The translations under genes and the position numbers were made by a program. From an uncultured Bacilli bacterium (GTDB lineage: Bacteria > Bacillota_I > Bacilli_A > RF39 > UBA660), in contig CAKOMI010000001.1 in the NCBI GenBank assembly GCA_934096605.1, forward strand, positions 14,134-78,133: DNA of 64,000 bases. Reading direction: 5' to 3'. Within the stretch, counting starts at the first letter, position 1. Each line of letters opens with the position of its first letter. Of this stretch, positions 8,028 to 18,533 are shown one piece after another. The notes beneath the pieces were generated by a model. That model saw only the letters and a program-made list of their open reading frames with translations, had not been told where the DNA came from and did no database searches.

Positions 8028-10937
8028 ATGCGAAATCCATTAAATGTTTGTACTGATTATTCTTTAATGCAAAGCTTAATAACTATCCCTAGACTTATGG
8101 ATGCTCTATCTAAAACAAATTCCTATGTATGTGGGATATGCGATGATAATTTATATGGGGCGATGGAATTTTTTTTAGCGTGTAAAAGTCATAATATCAA
8201 ACCACTTATAGGCTTAAAGATAAAACTTAATGATACATACTTATATTTATATCCTAAAAATAATATAGGGTATAAAAGACTCTTAAAAATTAATACTTTA
8301 AAAGAAGAAAACAATTTAGTATTAAGTGATATATTAAAGGATTCTCATGAACTATTAATTGTTGTACCAGTACTTTTTATGAATGCTTATGAAGAGTTTG
8401 TTAATCTTGCTAATACATATGTTGCTTATACAAGTGAAATAGAAAAATACAAAGCTTTAGAGTTTACAAGTAGAGTTATATTTATGCCAGAAATTAATCT
8501 TTTTAATAGTAGTGATTCTAGTTATTTAAGACTTTTAAAAGCAATAGATAATAATACTTTATTTAAAAGTGTATTAGAAGAAGATAATAAGCATCATGCT
8601 TGGGATTTTTATACAACCAACACTGAGATAGAAGAAGAAATAAAGAGTTTTGCTTCCTTAATTGAACTTGATTTAAGTAGTAAAAAAAGATATATTCCAA
8701 GGTATGATGAAAGTATAGATTCTAATAAGTTTTTACAAACGTTAGCGCTTAAAGGACTTCAAAAAAGACTTAATGGTAAAGAAGTAAGTGCATATCAACA
8801 AAGACTTACATATGAACTTAATGTTATTGAAAGTATGGGCTTTAGTGACTACTTTTTAATCGTATATGACTATGTTTTATTTGCAAAGAAAAATGGCATT
8901 TTAGTAGGCCCAGGCCGTGGTAGTGCGGTTGGTAGTTTAGTTAGTTATTCCATTGGTATTACGGATGTTGACCCTTTAGAGTATAATTTGATTTTTGAAA
9001 GATTTTTAAATCCTTCTAGAGTAACGATGCCGGATATTGATATAGATTTTGAAGAAACAAGAAGAGGCGAGGTTGTAGAGTACGTAAAAAAAAAATATGG
9101 TGAAAAAAATGTTTCTGGTATTATTACCTTTGGAACATTAAAAAGCAAACTTGTTTTAAGATGTGTATCTAAAGCCTTAGGCCTTGATACTGAGATGGAT
9201 AAATTCATCAATATGTTTTCACCTAACTTATCTTTAAAGGATAATTTAAAAGATGAAAGTATTAGAAATACCCTTAAAGAAAATGAATCATTTTTAGAAG
9301 TAGTTAAGTTATCCCTTAAATTAGAAGGTTTAAAAAAGCATACATCTAGTCATGCTGCCGGTATTGTTATAGCAAGTGTACCATTAGATGAACTAATACC
9401 AGTCCATGTTGATGGAAGTGATTTACTTGCTGGTTTTACAATGAATTATTTAGAAGATTTAGGCCTTTTAAAAATGGACTTTTTATCACTTCGTAATTTA
9501 ACAACTGTAAAAAATATTCTTAGTCTTATAAAAAAAGACTTAGGCATAACTATTAATTTAAATAAAATACCTTTAGATGATAAAGATACTTATAAGGCTT
9601 TTTCACTTGGTAAAACAATGGGTGTTTTTCAATTTGAAAGTGAAGGCATGAAAAACTTTTTAAAAAAGTTAAAACCAGATAGATTTTCTCTTTTAGTCGC
9701 AGCTATTGCTCTATATAGACCAGGACCAATGGAAAATATTGATGAATTTATTAGAAGAAAAGAAGGTAAAGTAAGTGTTACATATATCCATAAATCATTA
9801 GAGCCAATCTTAAAAGAAACATATGGTATTATTATCTATCAAGAACAAGTTATGCAAATACTTGTAAGTGTTGGGGGATTTTCTAATGCCGAATCAGATA
9901 CCATAAGAAGAGCTATGAGTAAAAAGAAAAAAGAAATTATTACTAGTTATGCAGAAAAATTTGTGTGTGGGGCTATAAACCAAGGGATAAGTGAAAATAT
10001 TGCCAAAGAAATATACGCTTTAATACTAAAATTTGCCGGTTATGGCTTTAATAAATCACACTCAGTATCTTATTCTTTACTAGGATATCAAATGGCTTAT
10101 TTAAAAGTACATTACTTTTTATACTTTATTACAAATGCTTTGAATAACGTTTCTACTAATCCTTTAAAAACTAAAGAATATTTAGCTATGGCTAAACAAA
10201 ATAAAATTAAAATATATCCGCCAGATATTAATTCAAGTACTGATACTTATCAAATAGAAAATGGGGCTATTAGATTACCTCTTTCAGTAATAAAAGGCCT
10301 AGGAGCTATGGCAATTAAAGAAATAACAGAAGAAAGAAAGAAAAAACTTTTTACGGACTTTTTTGATTTTACTAGCAGGGTATATGGCAAAAGCGTTAAT
10401 AGTAATACTTTAAAACTTTTAATTATATCTTCTGCATTTGATACATTTAAGGTTAATCATAAAACTCTACTTCAAGCTATTCCTGAGGCTATAAACTATG
10501 CCACTTTATCTAGTGGGATAGCTGAATCATTACTAGAAAAACCAGATTTAATATATCAAGAGGATAGTACTGATAATGAGAAAAGAAATGAAGAAATGGA
10601 AGCATTTGGCTTTTATTTAAGTAATCATCCTGCTAGTAAGTATATTAGTAAAGATATTTTGAAATTAGAAAATGTAAGTAACTATTTTCTTAAAAATGTG
10701 ATATGTGTAGTTTTAATAGAAAATATAAGAGTTATTAAAACAAAAGACAATAAGGATATGGCTTTTCTTCGTGCCAGTGATGAGACTGGTGAATTAGAAT
10801 TTGTTGTTTTTCCAAATACCATTAAGGAGTTAGAAAATATAAGTGTATCTTCACTAGCCTTAATAAGAGGTAAAGTATCAAAGCGATTTGATGCTTATCA
10901 AATAACAGTTAATAAAATAGAAAAAATACAAAATTAA
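8028..10937 (+). CDS. dnaE: DNA polymerase III subunit alpha (DnaE type)
   Basis: A 969-residue C-family replicative polymerase. The start at 8028 has GAGGGA seven bases upstream. The N-terminal PHP domain (about 1-220) has lost its metal ligands: the expected HxH is NVCTDYS and the TDH is CDD. The palm carries GPGRGSAVGSLVSYSIG and the catalytic PDIDIDF at 335-341. SHAAGIVI and the FNKSHSVSYSLLGYQ segment follow, and an OB domain closes the C-terminus. With PolC present, DnaE probably extends primers, as in Bacillus subtilis. A TATAAT at 7997-8002 is a likely -10 box. Confidence 0.96.
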   Translation: MRNPLNVCTDYSLMQSLITIPRLMDALSKTNSYVCGICDDNLYGAMEFFLACKSHNIKPLIGLKIKLNDTYLYLYPKNNIGYKRLLKINTLKEENNLVLSDILKDSHELLIVVPVLFMNAYEEFVNLANTYVAYTSEIEKYKALEFTSRVIFMPEINLFNSSDSSYLRLLKAIDNNTLFKSVLEEDNKHHAWDFYTTNTEIEEEIKSFASLIELDLSSKKRYIPRYDESIDSNKFLQTLALKGLQKRLNGKEVSAYQQRLTYELNVIESMGFSDYFLIVYDYVLFAKKNGILVGPGRGSAVGSLVSYSIGITDVDPLEYNLIFERFLNPSRVTMPDIDIDFEETRRGEVVEYVKKKYGEKNVSGIITFGTLKSKLVLRCVSKALGLDTEMDKFINMFSPNLSLKDNLKDESIRNTLKENESFLEVVKLSLKLEGLKKHTSSHAAGIVIASVPLDELIPVHVDGSDLLAGFTMNYLEDLGLLKMDFLSLRNLTTVKNILSLIKKDLGITINLNKIPLDDKDTYKAFSLGKTMGVFQFESEGMKNFLKKLKPDRFSLLVAAIALYRPGPMENIDEFIRRKEGKVSVTYIHKSLEPILKETYGIIIYQEQVMQILVSVGGFSNAESDTIRRAMSKKKKEIITSYAEKFVCGAINQGISENIAKEIYALILKFAGYGFNKSHSVSYSLLGYQMAYLKVHYFLYFITNALNNVSTNPLKTKEYLAMAKQNKIKIYPPDINSSTDTYQIENGAIRLPLSVIKGLGAMAIKEITEERKKKLFTDFFDFTSRVYGKSVNSNTLKLLIISSAFDTFKVNHKTLLQAIPEAINYATLSSGIAESLLEKPDLIYQEDSTDNEKRNEEMEAFGFYLSNHPASKYISKDILKLENVSNYFLKNVICVVLIENIRVIKTKDNKDMAFLRASDETGELEFVVFPNTIKELENISVSSLALIRGKVSKRFDAYQITVNKIEKIQN

Positions 10938-10994
10938 AAAATTTACTAGACAAATAAAGCTATACATGTTATAAAACAAAAGGAAGTGATTAAA

Positions 10995-13900
10995 GTGCAA
11001 AATGATGTGACAAGATTTTTAGATAGTATAAGTTATCCAAGTGAGCGTGAAGAACTTAAAAATATAGAAATAGAAAAAGTTTTATTGCACCGAAAAGATA
11101 GTTATTTTGAGGTTTACTTAAAAGGGGATGTACCACTGCCATATAATAAAGCCCGCGAATTACTTGCGTGTGCTAGTAATGGTATTCATGGAACAGAGAA
11201 GTGTTATGTTGTTTTTCATTATCAAGCTGTTCTTGATAGTGATATCTCTTTATATATAGAAGGACTATTGAAAGATTTAATTATTAAAAAGCCATCTTTA
11301 AGTAGTGTTTTAGAAGTACCAGTCATAGTAAATGATGATATTATAACGATTAATTGTTTTAATAAGATGATTTTAAATGAACTAAAAAAAGAAACGAAAG
11401 AATTACAAAAAAGTATGCTTATGTATGGTTTAAAAGAAGTGGAATTTAACTTAGTATTAAATGAAGAAATGATGGCCAGCATAAAAGAAGAAATAAAAAG
11501 TGCTAAAGAAGAGGTTAAAAAGATAGAAGAGCCCAAAAAAGTAGTCGGTGACATTATCCTTGGCAAAGAAATAACTGGTGAAGTAAGTGCCATTGCAAGT
11601 ACTACTGGGGAACAAAAAGGTGTTGTCTTTGAGGCCTATATATTTGGTATTGATACTTTAGAAAGAGATAATATAAATATTATTACATTAAAGATTAGTG
11701 ATAAAACTAATTCTATTATTGCAAAGATCTTTAAAAAGGATAAAGCTGAATATAAAGCTGTTTTAACTAGTTTAAAGGTTGGTAATTGGTATAAGTTTTA
11801 TGGTAATGTTGAATTTGATAATTTTTCTAAAGATTTTGTAATGTCAGTTCGTTCTTTAATGAAAACTACTAGTAAAGATGAGGCTGTAGTAGATGAGGCA
11901 GAAACCCCAAGAGTTGAGCTTCACATGCATACGATGATGAGTGCGATGGACGGAGTAATACCAGCGGCTTCTTTAGTTAAAAAAGTAAGTGATATGGGAA
12001 TGCATGCTTTGTGCGTTACAGATCATAACTGTGTTCAAGCATTTCCTGAGTTATTTCATGCCGTAGAAGATTATAACAAGAAAAAAGAAGGGGCCGATCG
12101 CTTTAAAGTTTTATATGGGGCAGAGATGAACATTGTTAATGATGACGTTGATATTGTTTTTAATCCCAAAACTTATAACTTACTAGAAGACACATTTGTT
12201 GTATTTGATACAGAGACAACTGGTTTTTATGCAGGTTCTGATCAAATGATTGAAATTGGTGCGGTAAAGATTCAAAATGGTAAAATTTTGGATCGCTTTG
12301 ATGAGTTAATTGACCCACATAGACCAATTCCTAAGAAGATTACCGAACTTACTTTTATTACTGATGAAATGGTAAGGGGTTGTGATACCGAAGAAAATGT
12401 AACCAAAAGATTTTTAGAATGGGCTAGTGATAACCCAATGGTGGCCCATAACGCTAAGTTTGATATATCTTTTATGAAAGCTGCTTGTCAAAAATATGAT
12501 TTAGGTGAATTTAACTATACAGTATTAGATACAATGAGTATTGCAAGAATGCTTCATCCTGAATGGCCTAATCATAAACTACAAACACTTACTAAAAAAC
12601 TAGATGTCCCTTGGGATGAAGATAAACATCACCGGGCTGATTATGATGCGGAAGGAACAGCTATTGCTTTTTATAAGATGAGTACATCTTTATCTAATCA
12701 AAGTATTAATACAACTGATGAACTTTTAGATAATATTGATATGGAATCATTAGTTAGGTTTGCTTTTCCTTTTCACGCGACGATGATTGCCCAAAATAGA
12801 GAAGGCTTAAAAAATCTCTTTAAAATTGTGTCAATTGCTAATACGAAATATTTATATAAAAATGAACAGCCCAAAATACCAAGAAGAGACGTTTTAAAAT
12901 TAAGGAGTGGTCTTTTAATTGGTTCTGGTTGTATTCATGGAGAAATTTTTGATAAAGCTGCGGGTAAAGAAGATGAAGAACTAGTTAATATGATGAGTTT
13001 TTATGATTATATTGAAGTTCAACCTATTAGTTCATTTGCCCATTTGATAGGACCTGAGGCTAAGTTTTCTAATGTCTATGAAGCAGAAGAATATATAAAA
13101 AGAATTGTAAGAGTTGCTAAAGAAGCAGGAAAGCCCGTAGTGGCAACAGGAGACGTGCATAATTTTAGTAAAGATGATTTGATTTACCGAGAAATAATTA
13201 TTAATCAAAAATTCAATGGTAAGTTACATCCTTTAAATAGAAGAGGCTTAAAAGTGCCTAATCAGTATTTTAAAACAACAAAAGAAATGCTTGATGATTT
13301 TAAATTCTTAGGTGAAGATGTGGCCTACGAAATTGTCGTTACGAATACTAATAAAATTGCTAGTATGGTCGAAGAAATTGAGGTTATTATTGATACGGGT
13401 GGTATTCCTTTTGCACCAAAGATTGAAAATTCCCAAATGATTGTAACGGATATGGTTTATAAAAAAGCCCGTGAGTGGTATGGCGAACCGTTGCCATTCC
13501 ACATTGAAGAGCGAATTGCCCTTGAGTTATACGGGGCACCTTTCATTGAAGCCGTTAAGAAAAATGCCGGTGAGGAAGATGCGGTGATTTATAAAAGACT
13601 ACATGACGTAGTAACAAAAGGACCAGATGCGGTCCAAGAAGAAATTGCCCAAGCAATTTTGGTAGATGAACCGGAGAAAGATAAAGAAGAGGCTTTAAAA
13701 GAAGCTAAGGATAAAATGACTGCGATTATCGGAGCTAATTTCGACGTTATTTATCTTATTGCCCAAAAGTTAGTTAAACACTCTAATGATGAAGGGTTCT
13801 TAGTTGGTAGTCGTGGTTCGGTTGGTTCTTCTTTTGTAGCTAACTTAATGGGTATCACTGAGGTTAATAGCCTAGCTCCACATTATCGTTGTCCTAAGTG

Positions 13901-15509
13901 TCAATTTAGTATTTTTGAGGGTGATGATGGCGAACCACTTGGTAATAACTATAAATGTGGTTTTGATTTGCCAGATAAAAAATGTCCTAAATGTGATACG
14001 CTTATGCATAAAGATGGTCATGATATACCATTTCAAACTTTCTTAGGTTTTAATGCTGATAAAGTACCAGATATTGATTTAAATTTTAGTGATTTAAACC
14101 AAGCAAGTGCGCATGAATATACCAAGGTATTGTTCGGTGTTGATAATGTTTACCGGGCAGGAACAATCGGAACAGTTGCTGAGAAAACGGCTTATGGTTA
14201 TGTTAAAGGCTATTGTGAAAATAAAAATATTATTATGCGTAGTATTGAGATTGAACGTCTTGCTATTGGTTGTACGGGTGTTAAAAGAACAACTGGTCAA
14301 CATCCAGGTGGTATTGTTGTAATACCGGGCTATATGGAAGTCTATGATTTTACGCCATTTCAGTATCCCGCTGAAGACCCAACTAGTGCTTGGCGAACAA
14401 CCCATTTTGATTACCATGCCATCGATCAAGACGTTTTGAAACTAGATATTTTAGGTCATACCGATCCGACTCAGTTAAGAATGATTCAAGACTTAACGGG
14501 TGATGATATAACTAAAGTGCCACTTGACGATAAAGAAACAATGAGTATTTTTACGAGTACTAAAGCTCTTGGTGTCACCAAAGAACAAATTATGTGTGAT
14601 ACAGGAACACTTGGCGTACCAGAGTTTGGAACACCATTCACCATTCAACTTGTTAAAGATACAAAACCAACAACGTTTGCCGAGTTAGTAAAAATATCTG
14701 GTCTTGCCCATGGAACTGACGTATGGCTTGGTAATGCCCAAGAGTTAATTCAAAAGAATGTTGTCCCTTTTTCCAAAGTAATTGGTTGTCGTGATGACAT
14801 TATGGTTGAGCTTATGTATGGTGGACTTGAACCTTTTAAGGCCTTCAAAATTATGGAATTTGTTCGTAAAGGAAAGGCTAGTAAAGACCCAGCTACTTGG
14901 GAAGGCTATGTCGAAACAATGAAAAAAGCAAATATTCCTGATTGGTTTATTACATCTTGTCATAAAATAAAGTACATGTTCCCAAAAGCCCATGCTGCTG
15001 CCTATGTTACAAGTGCCTTTAGAATTGCTTGGTATAAAGTACATAAACCACTTGTTTATTATTGTACGTATTTTTCCACACGTTTCCAAGATTTTGATAT
15101 TGATGCCATGTGTAGTGGTTATGATGCTATAAAGAAAAAAATGATTGAATTACAAAGTAAAGGTTATGATATGACTAATAAAGAATCGTCTTTACTTGAA
15201 ACTTTGAAATTAGCCTTAGAAGCTACTGCAAGAGGTGTATCATTTAAAACAATCGATATTGAAAAAAGTGATGGTAATAATTTTGTGATGGATGAAAGTT
15301 CTAATAGTTTAATAATGCCATTTCGTAGTCTAGATGGTCTAGGGGATTCAGTTGCTACAAAGATTATTGAAGAACGTAACCAAAAGGCTTTTTATAGTAT
15401 TGAAGATTTTGCTAGCCGTGGTAAAGTTAATCAAACAACTGTTGATAAAATGCGAACAATGGGTATTTTTGGTAGTATGCCAGAGACAAGTCAATTAAGT
15501 TTATTTTAA
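10995..15509 (+). CDS. polC: DNA polymerase III PolC-type
   Basis: About 1504 residues, close to the Bacillus PolC length. GTG 10995 is preferred over GTG 10986 because AGGA (10981) is well spaced for it. Domain order is an N-terminal OB-like region, a PHP half with HMH at 310-312 and TDHN, an inserted DEDDh proofreading exonuclease (FDTETTG at 404-410, VAHNAKFD, HRADYDAE), the rest of PHP, a four-cysteine zinc region (CPKC ... CPKCD), and a palm with PDIDLNFSD from 1025. It is the leading-strand replicase typical of low-GC Gram-positives. It lies 57 bases after dnaE and is followed by a terminator. Confidence 0.97.
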   Translation: MQNDVTRFLDSISYPSEREELKNIEIEKVLLHRKDSYFEVYLKGDVPLPYNKARELLACASNGIHGTEKCYVVFHYQAVLDSDISLYIEGLLKDLIIKKPSLSSVLEVPVIVNDDIITINCFNKMILNELKKETKELQKSMLMYGLKEVEFNLVLNEEMMASIKEEIKSAKEEVKKIEEPKKVVGDIILGKEITGEVSAIASTTGEQKGVVFEAYIFGIDTLERDNINIITLKISDKTNSIIAKIFKKDKAEYKAVLTSLKVGNWYKFYGNVEFDNFSKDFVMSVRSLMKTTSKDEAVVDEAETPRVELHMHTMMSAMDGVIPAASLVKKVSDMGMHALCVTDHNCVQAFPELFHAVEDYNKKKEGADRFKVLYGAEMNIVNDDVDIVFNPKTYNLLEDTFVVFDTETTGFYAGSDQMIEIGAVKIQNGKILDRFDELIDPHRPIPKKITELTFITDEMVRGCDTEENVTKRFLEWASDNPMVAHNAKFDISFMKAACQKYDLGEFNYTVLDTMSIARMLHPEWPNHKLQTLTKKLDVPWDEDKHHRADYDAEGTAIAFYKMSTSLSNQSINTTDELLDNIDMESLVRFAFPFHATMIAQNREGLKNLFKIVSIANTKYLYKNEQPKIPRRDVLKLRSGLLIGSGCIHGEIFDKAAGKEDEELVNMMSFYDYIEVQPISSFAHLIGPEAKFSNVYEAEEYIKRIVRVAKEAGKPVVATGDVHNFSKDDLIYREIIINQKFNGKLHPLNRRGLKVPNQYFKTTKEMLDDFKFLGEDVAYEIVVTNTNKIASMVEEIEVIIDTGGIPFAPKIENSQMIVTDMVYKKAREWYGEPLPFHIEERIALELYGAPFIEAVKKNAGEEDAVIYKRLHDVVTKGPDAVQEEIAQAILVDEPEKDKEEALKEAKDKMTAIIGANFDVIYLIAQKLVKHSNDEGFLVGSRGSVGSSFVANLMGITEVNSLAPHYRCPKCQFSIFEGDDGEPLGNNYKCGFDLPDKKCPKCDTLMHKDGHDIPFQTFLGFNADKVPDIDLNFSDLNQASAHEYTKVLFGVDNVYRAGTIGTVAEKTAYGYVKGYCENKNIIMRSIEIERLAIGCTGVKRTTGQHPGGIVVIPGYMEVYDFTPFQYPAEDPTSAWRTTHFDYHAIDQDVLKLDILGHTDPTQLRMIQDLTGDDITKVPLDDKETMSIFTSTKALGVTKEQIMCDTGTLGVPEFGTPFTIQLVKDTKPTTFAELVKISGLAHGTDVWLGNAQELIQKNVVPFSKVIGCRDDIMVELMYGGLEPFKAFKIMEFVRKGKASKDPATWEGYVETMKKANIPDWFITSCHKIKYMFPKAHAAAYVTSAFRIAWYKVHKPLVYYCTYFSTRFQDFDIDAMCSGYDAIKKKMIELQSKGYDMTNKESSLLETLKLALEATARGVSFKTIDIEKSDGNNFVMDESSNSLIMPFRSLDGLGDSVATKIIEERNQKAFYSIEDFASRGKVNQTTVDKMRTMGIFGSMPETSQLSLF

Positions 15510-15536
15510 GAGTAGTGTAATAAGCATTGCTCTTTT
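15508..15536 (+). terminator. Terminator after polC
   Basis: AAGAGTAGTG pairs with CATTGCTCTT (two G-U pairs) and continues into TTTT. The stem begins inside the polC stop codon. Confidence 0.65.
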
Positions 15537-15597
15537 AATTAACTAAAAAATGACACTTGATGATAAATAGTTTATAATAATGATAAGGATGATGATT

Positions 15598-16839
15598 ATG
15601 AAAGAATATATACCAAGAATTATAGATAAGACTTTGCAAGGAAAAATGAAAAATTATGGTGTTGTTATAATTGAAGGATGCCGATGGTGTGGTAAATCCT
15701 TTACTGCTAAACAACTAGCGGCTAGTTATATTGATTTAAAAGAGCTAGATATAAATTTAAGATATGAAAAACCAACATTATTATTAAAGGGAGATAAACC
15801 AAGGCTATTAGATAGCTTAGAAGTAAATTTTGATATTTGGGAGAATATTAAAAGAAATATTAATAGAACAGATAGTAAGGGACAATATATTTTAACGAGA
15901 TCCATTAAGGAAAGTAATGATGATATTACAAGTAATGGTAGGGTTGTAAAACTTTTGATGCGACCAATGTCTTTGTATGAATCAAAAGAATCAAGTGGGA
16001 CTGTTTCATTGCAAGATATTATTGATGGCAAGGAAATAAAAGGTGTTTCTACACTTAGTTTTGATGGATTAACAAATGCGATGATGCGTGGTGGCTGGCC
16101 AAAAACTTTAGATTGTTCTTTTGATAATGCATATGGGTTAGCTAAAGAATATGTTAATAGTGTTTTAAAGGAAGGTATTAAATATGTAGATAATACGGAT
16201 GATTGTCAATTTTTAATGCAAGTAGTTTTAGAAAATATAGCTAAAAATAGTTTTAAAATGGTTAGTGAACCAGAACTTCTGGAAGAGGTAAACAATAAAT
16301 ATTTTAAAAATATAACCAGAAAAACTTTGGATAGTTATTTAAAAGTTTTAGAAAGACTTTATATTTTAGAGTATGTACCAGCAACAAGTATAAGTATGCG
16401 AACTAAAACACCTCTTTATATACTTCCTAAATTAGTGTTAGTAGATCCATCTATTGGGGTAGCTTTATTAGATTTAAAAAAAGAGGATTTAGTAAGGAAT
16501 GCAAAATTTACCAAGGCTATGTTTGAAAATCTTTGTATAAGAGATTTAAAAATATATGCTGAATCTTTAGGGGTAAAACTAGCGTATTACTTAGATACAA
16601 AAGCCAAGGAGACTGCCTTTATTTTGACAATGCCTGATGGTAAGTGGGGGTTAGTTACAATAGAACTTGACCCTTTAAAGCTTTCTAGAACTATAGAAAG
16701 ATTACTTCTATTTAAAGAAAATGTTGATAGTTACAAGTATGGAAACCCCGCGTTTTTAATGGCTTTAACTGGTGATAATAAATCTTACAAGCGTGATGAT
16801 GGCGTTTATGTAGTGGCAATTAGTGCTTTAAAAAATTAA
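15598..16839 (+). CDS. AAA-family ATPase with DUF4143-type C-terminal domain
   Basis: A 413-residue protein of the AAA_14/DUF4143 type. The opening EYIPRIIDKTLQGKM and the Walker A GCRWCGKSFTA are typical of this widespread but poorly understood family. DUF4143 motifs follow (MMRGGWP, RKTLDSYLKVLERLYILE, LVDPSIGVALL). The start 15598 has AAGGA eight bases upstream; the ATG codons before it overlap that site. The promoter-like TTTATAATAATG lies directly ahead. It stands alone between polC and the LiaF-like pair; no antitoxin-like partner is visible. Confidence 0.85.
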   Translation: MKEYIPRIIDKTLQGKMKNYGVVIIEGCRWCGKSFTAKQLAASYIDLKELDINLRYEKPTLLLKGDKPRLLDSLEVNFDIWENIKRNINRTDSKGQYILTRSIKESNDDITSNGRVVKLLMRPMSLYESKESSGTVSLQDIIDGKEIKGVSTLSFDGLTNAMMRGGWPKTLDCSFDNAYGLAKEYVNSVLKEGIKYVDNTDDCQFLMQVVLENIAKNSFKMVSEPELLEEVNNKYFKNITRKTLDSYLKVLERLYILEYVPATSISMRTKTPLYILPKLVLVDPSIGVALLDLKKEDLVRNAKFTKAMFENLCIRDLKIYAESLGVKLAYYLDTKAKETAFILTMPDGKWGLVTIELDPLKLSRTIERLLLFKENVDSYKYGNPAFLMALTGDNKSYKRDDGVYVVAISALKN

Positions 16840-16859
16840 AATTATAATGCAGAAAAATA

Positions 16860-16889
16860 TTGACATACATTTGTTTTTGCAAGTATAAT
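16860..16889 (+). promoter_or_regulatory. Sigma-A promoter for the LiaF-like operon
   Basis: TTGACA (16860-16865) and TATAAT (16884-16889) are separated by 18 bases, both perfect consensus. The 5' leader that follows is about 130 bases long and carries AATATTGTGGTAATATT, an inverted repeat of unknown role, at 16920-16936. Confidence 0.75.
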
Positions 16890-17025
16890 AATAACCATCT
16901 TGAAAAAAGAAGATGATTTAATATTGTGGTAATATTATTTTAGGTATAAATTGCTAACAAGTTAAAATTTAGTTTTAAAATTAGATTAGACATGTTAGAA
17001 TGGTGTTAAGAAAGTGAGTGGGAAT

Positions 17026-17694
17026 ATGAGAAAAATTGAAAGTATTTTATGGGGGTTAGTTTTAATAATAGTAGGGGTTATTATTGGGTTAAATACGACT
17101 GGTATTACGAATATTAATATTTTCTTTGATGGCTGGTGGACATTATTTATTATTGTGCCTTCTTTTATAGGTATGTTTAATGATAATGATAAGACTGGTA
17201 ATATTATTGGGTTAGTAGTAGGTTGCTCTTTACTTTTAGCTTGTCAAAACTTGATTGATTTTGAAATTTTATGGAAATTGTTATTACCAATGATTTTAAT
17301 AGTGATAGGTGTATCTATTATAGTTAAAAATGTTTTTGGCGATAGAGAAAGTTTTAGAAAAAGTATTGTTACTGATGATAATACTTATTATGCAACTTTT
17401 GCGGAACAAAATTTAAAATTTGACAATGAAATGGTAAAAGACATGAGTTTAAACGCTACATTTGGTGGAGTTAAATGTGATTTAAGAGAAGCTATTATTA
17501 ATGAAGACATTGTTATTAATGCTAGTGCAATTTTTGGGGGAATTGAAATACTTGTTCCTGAAAATGTCCAAATCAAGGTTAAATCTGTACCTATTTTTGG
17601 GGGTGTAGACAACAAAGTACAAAATAATGAAGCAGATGAACACACTATATATGTTAAGGCTACTTGTATGTTTGGTGGGGTTGATATTAAATGA
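17026..17694 (+). CDS. LiaF-like membrane protein (cell-wall stress regulator family)
   Basis: About 222 residues. The N-terminal half has four hydrophobic helices (ILWGLVLIIVGVIIGL, WWTLFIIVPSFIGMF and others). The C-terminal half has repeated FGG motifs (FGGVKCDLREA, FGGIEILVPENV, FGGVDNK, FGGVDIK), as in the DUF2154/LiaF domain. LiaF in Bacillus inhibits the LiaRS two-component system that senses lipid II antibiotics. No liaRS genes are adjacent. The start 17026 is favoured over the in-frame GTG at 17014 because GAGTGGG precedes it. It is coupled to the next gene by ATGA overlap. Confidence 0.8.
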   Translation: MRKIESILWGLVLIIVGVIIGLNTTGITNINIFFDGWWTLFIIVPSFIGMFNDNDKTGNIIGLVVGCSLLLACQNLIDFEILWKLLLPMILIVIGVSIIVKNVFGDRESFRKSIVTDDNTYYATFAEQNLKFDNEMVKDMSLNATFGGVKCDLREAIINEDIVINASAIFGGIEILVPENVQIKVKSVPIFGGVDNKVQNNEADEHTIYVKATCMFGGVDIK

Positions 17695-18506
17695 TGCAAT
17701 TACAAAAATGTATAAAATATTTAGCTATGGCATTAGCAATCCTAATTATAGTTAGTATGGTTAATTTAGTTATTGGGTGCTTTTATTTAGTTAGTCAGGT
17801 GTTTAGTTTAAAGAATGTTAGTGATGAATATGCTATAACAGAAAATTTTACAACTAAAAATATTGATATAGAACTTAAATATGCTGATTTAGTAATTCAA
17901 CAAGGACAAACATTAAAACTAACTACTAATAAAACGTATGTTAGTAGTGAAGAAAAAGATGGGACATTAATAGTTAAAGAAAATAAACGAGGTTGGGCTT
18001 TAAGAAAAAATAAGAGTGAGGTTTTATTAGAAATTCCTAGTGATATAGAATACGAAAATATTAAAATTGAAGCTGGAGCTGGGACAATTATAATTAAATC
18101 TTTAAATACTAAAGAACTTTCGTTAGAATTAGGTGCTGGAGTAACGACGATTGAAGACATTAATGTTAAAGATAAATGTTCTATTGAAAGTGGAGCTGGT
18201 AAATTAACGCTTAGTGGTGGCATTATTAATAATTTATCACTTGATATGGGTATTGGTGAAGCAAATATTGAAGCTTTACTTACTGGTGATAGTAATATTG
18301 ATTCAGGAATTGGTAAATTAGGCCTTCAAGTTCTAGGCAAAGAAAATGATTATAAACTTAATATAAGTAAGGGTATTGGTGATATTACGCTTAATGGTAA
18401 AGGTGTAAACGGTGACTATAAGACCGAAAGTGGTAAACATAGTATTGTAGTAAATGGCGATATTGGGTTAGTTGATATTTCTTTTCTACAAGATAAGGAA
18501 ATTTAA
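17691..18506 (+). CDS. DUF4097-like membrane-anchored beta-repeat protein
   Basis: A 271-residue protein with one N-terminal helix (LAMALAILIIVSMVNLVIGCFYLV) and an exterior or interior domain of short repeated beta-strands (GAGTIIIKSL, GAGVTTIEDI, GAGKLTLSGG, GIGEANIEAL, GIGDITLNG), typical of the DUF4097 putative adhesin family. LiaG of Bacillus has, as I recall, a similar domain and is encoded beside liaF, so this pair may be a reduced lia-type envelope-stress unit. The start overlaps the stop of the LiaF-like gene by four bases. Confidence 0.75.
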   Translation: MMQLQKCIKYLAMALAILIIVSMVNLVIGCFYLVSQVFSLKNVSDEYAITENFTTKNIDIELKYADLVIQQGQTLKLTTNKTYVSSEEKDGTLIVKENKRGWALRKNKSEVLLEIPSDIEYENIKIEAGAGTIIIKSLNTKELSLELGAGVTTIEDINVKDKCSIESGAGKLTLSGGIINNLSLDMGIGEANIEALLTGDSNIDSGIGKLGLQVLGKENDYKLNISKGIGDITLNGKGVNGDYKTESGKHSIVVNGDIGLVDISFLQDKEI

Positions 18507-18533
18507 GAAAAATATAGTATTATAAATAAATAG

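Noticed and set aside
14094..14429. Open frames on both strands inside polC
   Set aside because: They lie wholly within a highly conserved polymerase domain and have no ribosome-binding site; they are shadows.
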